A stretch of 46,343 nucleotides of DNA, from the NCBI GenBank assembly GCA_902651635.1, contig CACRSC010000098.1:1-46343 (forward strand). The letters are read 5' to 3'. Position numbers and translations under genes: made by a program. Shown here piece after piece: positions 41,498 through 46,343 of the stretch. The DNA is from Mastigamoeba balamuthi. Its lineage: Eukaryota > Evosea > Mastigamoebida > Mastigamoebidae. Under the pieces are notes generated by a model. That model did not search any database. It was not told the DNA's origin and saw nothing but the letters and a program-made list of their open reading frames with translations. The stretch's first letter is position 1. Each line of letters opens with the position of its first letter.

Positions 41498-42764
41498 CTA
41501 CCACTTGAGGACGATGCGGTAGTGGGCCTTGTTGGCCACCACACGCTTGAGGGCGGCGTTGATATCGGCGAAGCTGCAGGGCTCGCACTCGGGGTAGATC
41601 TGGTTGACGGCGCAGAAGTTGAGCATCTGGTTCATCGCGTGCGTCCCCGCGACGATGGAGCCCGCGACAGACTTCTGGGCGAACACGATGCTGGTCGTCG
41701 GGACGGGGATCTTCTCGACGGGGGTCCCCACGAGGCAGAGCACGCCGCCCGCGCGCAGCATCCCGATGAGCTGCTCCCAGTTGGCCGACGCCGACGACGC
41801 GTCGAGGATCAGGTCGAACGAGTTGGCCAGCGCCGCCATGGCCGCCGCGTCGCTGGTGCAGGCGAAGTGGTGCGCGCCCAGCTTCGCCGTGGCCTCGGCC
41901 CGCTTGCCCTCGGTCGACGAGAGCGCGGTGACCTCGGCTCCCATGGCCCGCGCGAACTTGACGGCGAGGTGCCCGAGGCCGCCCAGCCCCACGACGCCCA
42001 CGCGGGCGCCCGGGAAGGCGATGTACCTGCGCAGCGGCTCGTACACGGCGATGCCCGCGCACAGCAGCGGGGCGGCGCGCTCGGCGTCGAGCCCCGCGGG
42101 GATGGGGAACGCGAACTTCTCGGCGATGCGGATCTTCTTGGCGAACGTGCCCGTGTTCTGCGCGCCCTGGGCCGTGATGATCGTCCCCGTGTAGCCCTTG
42201 TGGCAGATGTCTGCGCGCAGGGAGTGGCCCGCCGTGTGAGTCGAGCAGACAACAGGAGGGCGGGAGTGGGAGGGGGGCGCTGCGCACTCTCAGCCCCGCG
42301 CTGGCAGTTGGGGCACGAGCCGCAGCTGTCGCGGATCCACCCGATGCCGACCATCTGGCCCACCTTGAGCCCCTTCACCTCGCTGCCCACGGCGCTCACC
42401 TTTCCCACGCCTGCGTGTTGTGTGCAGTCGTGCGATCAGTGCGCGGTCCTAGGAGCAGGCAGCCTCGGCGTGTGCGGAGCAGCGCACCCTCGTGGCCGGG
42501 GACGATGGGGTACGCGGTGATCCCCCACTCGTTGTCCTTCATGTGCGCGTCCGCGTGGCACTGAGAGCAGCAAGGCAGGTCAGTCCTGCACGGGAACGCA
42601 GTACGCGCGAGGGCGAGACGAGAGTGACGCACGAGGCTCGTGTACGCGATGTCCACCTCGACGTCCTGGGGGCCCAGGGGCCTCAGCGCGAACTCCTGCA
42701 GCTTCAGGTCCTCGCCCTTGGCGGTCGCCATGTACCCCATCGTCTTGCCAGTGCAGCACGCCAT
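41498..42764 (-). CDS. Zinc-dependent NADP(H) alcohol dehydrogenase, CAD family (346 aa)
   Basis: Exons: complement(join(41498..42210, 42288..42410, 42488..42560, 42633..42764)). A medium-chain dehydrogenase that interconverts aldehydes and alcohols. The catalytic-zinc Cys-His region reads CHADAHMKDNEWG and PIVPGHEG. The structural zinc cluster CGSCPNCQRGAENIC, with spacing C-x2-C-x2-C-x7-C, is completed across an exon join. The dinucleotide fold is GVVGLGGLGHLAVKFARAMG, followed by SSTEGKR, whose Ser and Lys/Arg favour NADPH over NADH. The length matches the cinnamyl-alcohol-dehydrogenase/YahK group (about 350 residues). The start at 42764 gives MACCTGKTMGYMATAKG; the inner Met of MATAKG is an alternative start. 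The gene is divergent from the zinc finger gene at 43099, with 334 bp between starts. Confidence 0.9.
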
Positions 42765-43098
42765 CCTCTCTGTTGTTGTTGTTGTCGCTGTTGTTGCTAT
42801 CGCTGTTGTATGCGAATGCCAGTTCAGTGCGCGGGATCTGCGAGTTTTATTTGCTGGTCTTCCACACCCTTTCCACTCTTCCACACGGCCTGCTACATCG
42901 CATTTCCAACACCCACCAGGACCGCAGTAGTGGAAGCACACTGTGGAAGTACTGGTGGAAGTGGAGGGAAGGCTCTGCAGTATCTCCGGGATCTGTCCTG
43001 CAGCTGACTCGCTCTCGCTCCCCTCTTCTCCTGCTGCCTTTGGTTTCTCCGCTTCGCTCCCTGTTTTTCCCTAAGTCTGTTTGCTGCTCATTCAAGCC
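42765..43098. promoter_or_regulatory. Divergent promoter region, alcohol dehydrogenase and zinc finger gene
   Basis: 334 bp between two start codons facing away from each other. It includes a GTTGTTGTTGTTGTCGCTGTT trinucleotide run (about 42772-42800) and CT-rich sequence close to the zinc finger start. No gene is evident. Confidence 0.45.
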
Positions 43099-44697
43099 AT
43101 GAATGGCGAATCGTCGGACGCGCTGTTCTCCGCACACGAGGCGCCTCACCCGCGGCGCGTGGTCCCTGACGTTCCCGAGTGAGCACACCGCGCCGCTTCC
43201 CGCCAGTCTTGTTTCTCATAGTGTCGCCCGCCCAACCGGAAAATGAATGGGCGGTCTCTGCAGCCCGCTCTGCGCCCCCGTTCGTGCTGATGCAGACGCC
43301 GCCCTTGAGTGCACCGTCGACGCGTTCGGTACGTGGCTGCGTGCGGGGGCCATACTGCACCTCTTCCGTATCTGGACATTCTTTTGCGTTCTCGGCGCAG
43401 TTGCACAATCCACGAAATCGCTACCGATGTTGCCAATTGCGGGCTGCCCTCGCGCTGCTGAGCAGCTCAAACATCCACTGAGCGGCACAGTATCACCCAG
43501 GCGACACTGGGAGCCGCTGATAACCCGGCAGGCACCCGCCAGCACAGGTTGGCACTGACGTCCCGCGCTCGTGGCGCCACCACAGGAATGAGCGGCAGCG
43601 CGACTCCCAAGGACCTGCAGCCGCAGCCGCAGCACCCGAGGGGCATGCGGTGCCAGTGGGAGGGCTGCGAGATGCACTGCGCGACGGCGGAGGAGCTGTT
43701 CGAGCACCTGAGCGCGCACGCGTCGCACGAGCCCTGGGAGTGCCGCTGGTCCGAGTGCCGCAACCCCGCCAACGTCGGCCGGCACTGGCCCTACCGCTCC
43801 ACTCTGCTCCAGCACCTCGTCTCGCACACTCCAGGCTACAAGGCACGCGCGCTATAGCTGCAGCCCCAATCGCTGTTCTTCTCCTCGTTCCCCTTCGTAT
43901 CCCATTCTCTCTTCCTCTCTGACTCGAGCCATAGCCGTTCGAGTGCCCGCACTGCGACTTCCGGACGACGTTCCAGTGGCGGCTGGCATCGCACGTGCGC
44001 AAGCACGACGCAGCGGTGCAGTCATCGCAGCGCAAGTACGTGATGCCGAGTGGCGACGGCAGTGGCGGCAGCAGCGGCAGCTCGGGGTCCAAGCGCGCGA
44101 GGGAGAACGTCGGGGACAGCAGCGAGAGCTCGCTCGAGGCCCAACAGCGCTTGCTGCTCCTGTCGAGCGAGGGCGAGCCGCAGGCCAAGGCCCGCAGGGC
44201 AGCCAGCGCCCGCCTGGCCCAGGGTGCGCCTTCGCTGCCACAGTTACGTTGCTCTCCCGGCTCTGCTGATGTCCCTGTGTGGCGTAGTGGTGGTGCTGGA
44301 CGGCACTGGCAGGCAGTGTGGCGACGCGAGGCAGGTCGTCGTGACGGCCGAGGATACTGTGGGCAGCGCCGTGGCCGCCATCGAGAGGGAAGTGCTGCCC
44401 GTGGGACGCAGCGTCGAGCGCGTGTGGCGGTGCACGCCCGACGGCGCCCGCGTGCTCATCGACGCCAGACAGTACGGCTACGCGTTCGACCTGATGATCG
44501 GCGAGTGTGCTGTGGCAGTCGAGTGCTCGGCCTCCGCGGAGCCCGCGCAGCAGCAGACTGAGAGCGCAGAGGTCCTGTTGCCAGTCGACCAGTGCGCGTT
44601 CCCGGAGATGGCGCAGCACTCGGTGGCGAGTCCCCTGCAGCTTGGCCAGTGCCCGTCCCCGTTCGACGTCGGCGCCGTGCTGGGGATGCCGCGGTGA
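43099..44697 (+). CDS. C2H2 zinc finger protein (366 aa)
   Basis: Exons: 43099-43178, 43264-43328, 43586-43842, 43935-44223, 44288-44697. Three zinc fingers are visible: CQWEGCEMHCATAEELFEHL then SAH; CRWSEC with a longer loop to HLVSH; and CPHCDFRTTFQWRLASHVRKH. The first two have the C-x4-C spacing of GLI/ARID2-like fingers. Next come a Gly/Ser linker, a basic stretch (SKRAREN) and a C-terminal domain of about 135 residues (VVVLDGTGRQCGDARQVVVT) with no family that I recognise. DNA binding in the nucleus is inferred. The third intron (43843-43934) starts GCACGC, a GC-AG intron in the same style as others here. The start is the first ATG of a clean frame that reaches the GTGAGC donor. Confidence 0.8.
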
Positions 44698-44846
44698 CTT
44701 TGCCCAGCCCTGCGCGCCGTTCTACCGTTCAGAGTCGAAACTCGGTCTGACGGACTTTGAACACTGTTTTGAGGACTAAGAGACCTGCCCGCTCAATGTG
44801 CTGCAATTATGTCTGCCACTGTCTTCTGGCGAGGTGGGGAGGAGCC

Positions 44847-46151
44847 TCAGGCATGCTCGAGGGCCTGGCGCAGGTCGGCGATGATGTCCTCGGCGTCCTC
44901 GGCGCCGACGCTGATGCGGATGAGCTCAGGGGAGATGCCCTGCTCCCTCATCATCTCGGGCGGCACGCCGACGTGCGTCATCGAGGCCGGGTGCTCAATC
45001 AGCGTGTCGAGGCAGCCGAGGCTCACGGCCAGCGTGGCGAACCTGCAGGCCTCGATCGTGCGCCTGGCGGCCTCGAGCCCCCCGGCGACGGTGAACGAGA
45101 AGGTCCCTCCGAACCCCCCGTGCATCTGCTCGCACGCCAGCGCGTGCCCCGGGTGCGTCTCGAGCCCTGGCCACGTGACGCCCGTGACCTTGGGGTGCGC
45201 CGCCAGGAACCTCGCCACGGCTTCGGCGTTGCTGGCGTGGCGCTGCATGCGCATCGCCAGCGTGCGGATGCCGCGCGTCACGAGGAACGCGTCGAAGGGG
45301 CTCATGTTGCTGCCCGTGTCCTGGCGCCACCCCTTGACCAGCGCCACGTGCTCGGGGGCCCTGGCGACGACGACGCCGCCGACGACGTCGCCGTGGCCGT
45401 TGAGGTACTTGGTGGCGCTGTGCAGCACGACGTCGGCGCCGAGGGCCAGCGGGTTCTGGAAGACGGGGCTCGCGAACGTGTTGTCGGCGACCAGCAGCGC
45501 CCCGGCCTCGTGCGCGGCCATCGCGCACGCGCCGATGTCGCTGATGTTGGTCAGCGGGTTGCCGGGCGTCTCGATGTAGACGAGCCGCGTGCTGCCCCTG
45601 CGCACCGCCCTGCGCACGTTCTCGGCGTCGGTGCTGTCGACGAAGCTGCACGTGATGACGTAGCGCGAGAGCACAGACGTCAGCAGGGTGGCCGTGGGCC
45701 CGTAGACGACGCGGCTGCTGACGACGTGGTCGCCGGCCCTGAGGAACGGCATCGTCGCCGCGGTCACCGCCGCCATGCCCGAGCCGAACGCCACGGCAGC
45801 GGAGCCGCGCTCGAGCTGGGCCACCAGCGACTCGAGCACCTCGACAGTGGGGTTGCCCAGGCGGCTGTAGATGTGCCCCTCGCCCTTCTTGCTCTGCACA
45901 AGCGACAGGAGAGCACTCAGGCACTGGGGACAGAGGGAGAGGGAGAGGGAGACACTGTTGGAAGGACGCACGAAGAGGTCTGCTCCGTGCTGAGGGCTGT
46001 CGAAGACGAAGGTGGACGTCTGGAAGATGGGGAACGTGTGTGCGTGCAGCACATGAGGCTCGTGCTGCCCAGGCACTTGGGCTCCGCCGCGGACGCATGC
46101 TGTGTTGAGGCCCTTGAGGGCCTGAGTGGCGTGGTTGCAGTTGTCTGCCAT
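44847..46151 (-). CDS. PLP-dependent Cys/Met metabolism enzyme (cystathionine or methionine gamma-lyase type, 408 aa)
   Basis: Exons: complement(join(44847..45893, 45972..46151)). The 78-nt intron is in frame and was recognised because its removal turns DLF into DLFSKKGEGHIYSR, matching the family. Landmarks: YSRLGNPTVEVLE; FGSGMAAVTAA; SSRVVYGPT, which covers the phosphate-binding and substrate-side loop; ETPGNPLTNISDI; VADNTFASP with the PLP-pyridine Asp; and HSATKYLNGHGDVVGG with the Schiff-base Lys. Members cleave C-S bonds of cystathionine, methionine or homocysteine. The loop reads YGPT, not the YGCT of classical methionine gamma-lyases, so specificity is open. The length is typical. 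In anaerobic protists such enzymes degrade sulfur amino acids, but that role here is inference. Confidence 0.88.
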   Translation of the reverse strand: MADNCNHATQALKGLNTACVRGGAQVPGQHEPHVLHAHTFPIFQTSTFVFDSPQHGADLFVRPSNSVSLSLSLCPQCLSALLSLVQSKKGEGHIYSRLGNPTVEVLESLVAQLERGSAAVAFGSGMAAVTAATMPFLRAGDHVVSSRVVYGPTATLLTSVLSRYVITCSFVDSTDAENVRRAVRRGSTRLVYIETPGNPLTNISDIGACAMAAHEAGALLVADNTFASPVFQNPLALGADVVLHSATKYLNGHGDVVGGVVVARAPEHVALVKGWRQDTGSNMSPFDAFLVTRGIRTLAMRMQRHASNAEAVARFLAAHPKVTGVTWPGLETHPGHALACEQMHGGFGGTFSFTVAGGLEAARRTIEACRFATLAVSLGCLDTLIEHPASMTHVGVPPEMMREQGISPELIRISVGAEDAEDIIADLRQALEHA

Positions 46152-46343
46152 TTTCCGTACACTGTTGCAGCTACTCGAGAGGTAATTATCTGCGTGAGGC
46201 CGGCAGGCACAGGCACAGTATCACCATCCCAGTGGAAGTGTGGAATGTGTGGAAGACCATGTGGAAACAAGTGGAAGAACAACGACTGGATTTCTATTAT
46301 CTTAGATCACGTTTCAAGCCTTCGTCTGATGTCGTGACACCAC
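46152..46343. other. Upstream flank of the PLP lyase gene
   Basis: 192 bp to the window edge, presumed promoter of the minus-strand lyase gene. It contains two GTGGAA(G/A) repeats near 46234 and 46262. No gene is seen. Confidence 0.4.

Noticed and set aside
45894-45971. Insertion of Ser/Leu-rich residues in the PLP lyase
   Set aside because: The segment begins GTGCGT and ends TGTGCAG, is 78 nt long and in frame, and removing it restores the family sequence. It is an intron.
1-46343. tRNA or rRNA genes
   Set aside because: No cloverleaf with A and B boxes and no rRNA core sequence was recognised on either strand while reading through. A tRNAscan-type search was not possible.

Overview
This is a GC-rich, intron-rich eukaryotic genomic window, most likely from an amoebozoan. 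The clues are a talin with an I/LWEQ domain, a villin headpiece protein, sensor-type adenylyl cyclases, dense packing on both strands and many small introns (39 to about 380 nt). An archamoeba such as Mastigamoeba would fit, but this is inference. Gene models below were built by hand from reading frame, splice sites and phase. Almost all exon joins close in frame. Three single N positions (8469, 20819, 26510) mark assembly joins or uncertain bases, and one of them creates a false 955-bp duplication.

Layout. 1-737: 3' end of an adenylyl cyclase (+). 1364-2310: small secreted protein (-). 2464-2764: fragments of a host-like gene start, cut off by an AT-rich, CpG-poor block (about 2765-5070) that carries a decayed PIF1/Helitron-type helicase and looks foreign. 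5308-6528: SDF2-like MIR protein (+). 6862-9696: C1-UBA-RBR (Ariadne-type) ubiquitin ligase (-). 10053-16362: 1,952-residue protein with 30 copies of a [SA]YGW[IVL] motif, a long coiled coil, acidic Leu-Phe motifs and a C-terminal villin headpiece (-). 16827-23324: talin with a proline-rich tail in place of a headpiece (-). 23732-25613: ADP-ribosylglycohydrolase with one frameshift (+). 27168-29521: two-TM adenylyl cyclase (+). 29656-41244: four paralogous cysteine-rich type I membrane proteins in two head-to-head pairs, made by an inverted and then a tandem duplication. 41498-42764: CAD-family zinc alcohol dehydrogenase (-). 43099-44697: C2H2 zinc finger protein (+). 44847-46151: PLP-dependent cystathionine/methionine gamma-lyase family enzyme (-).

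Themes. Talin and the headpiece protein lie in the same orientation, 464 bp apart, and both suggest actin-membrane work. The four cysteine-rich proteins look like surface receptors and share a juxtamembrane motif, KVKxGPRPLNxP. The most novel item is the YGW-repeat/headpiece protein. The intron set is also unusual: the 5' splice consensus is GT[GC]CG[CT], and GC-AG introns with a GCACG donor recur.
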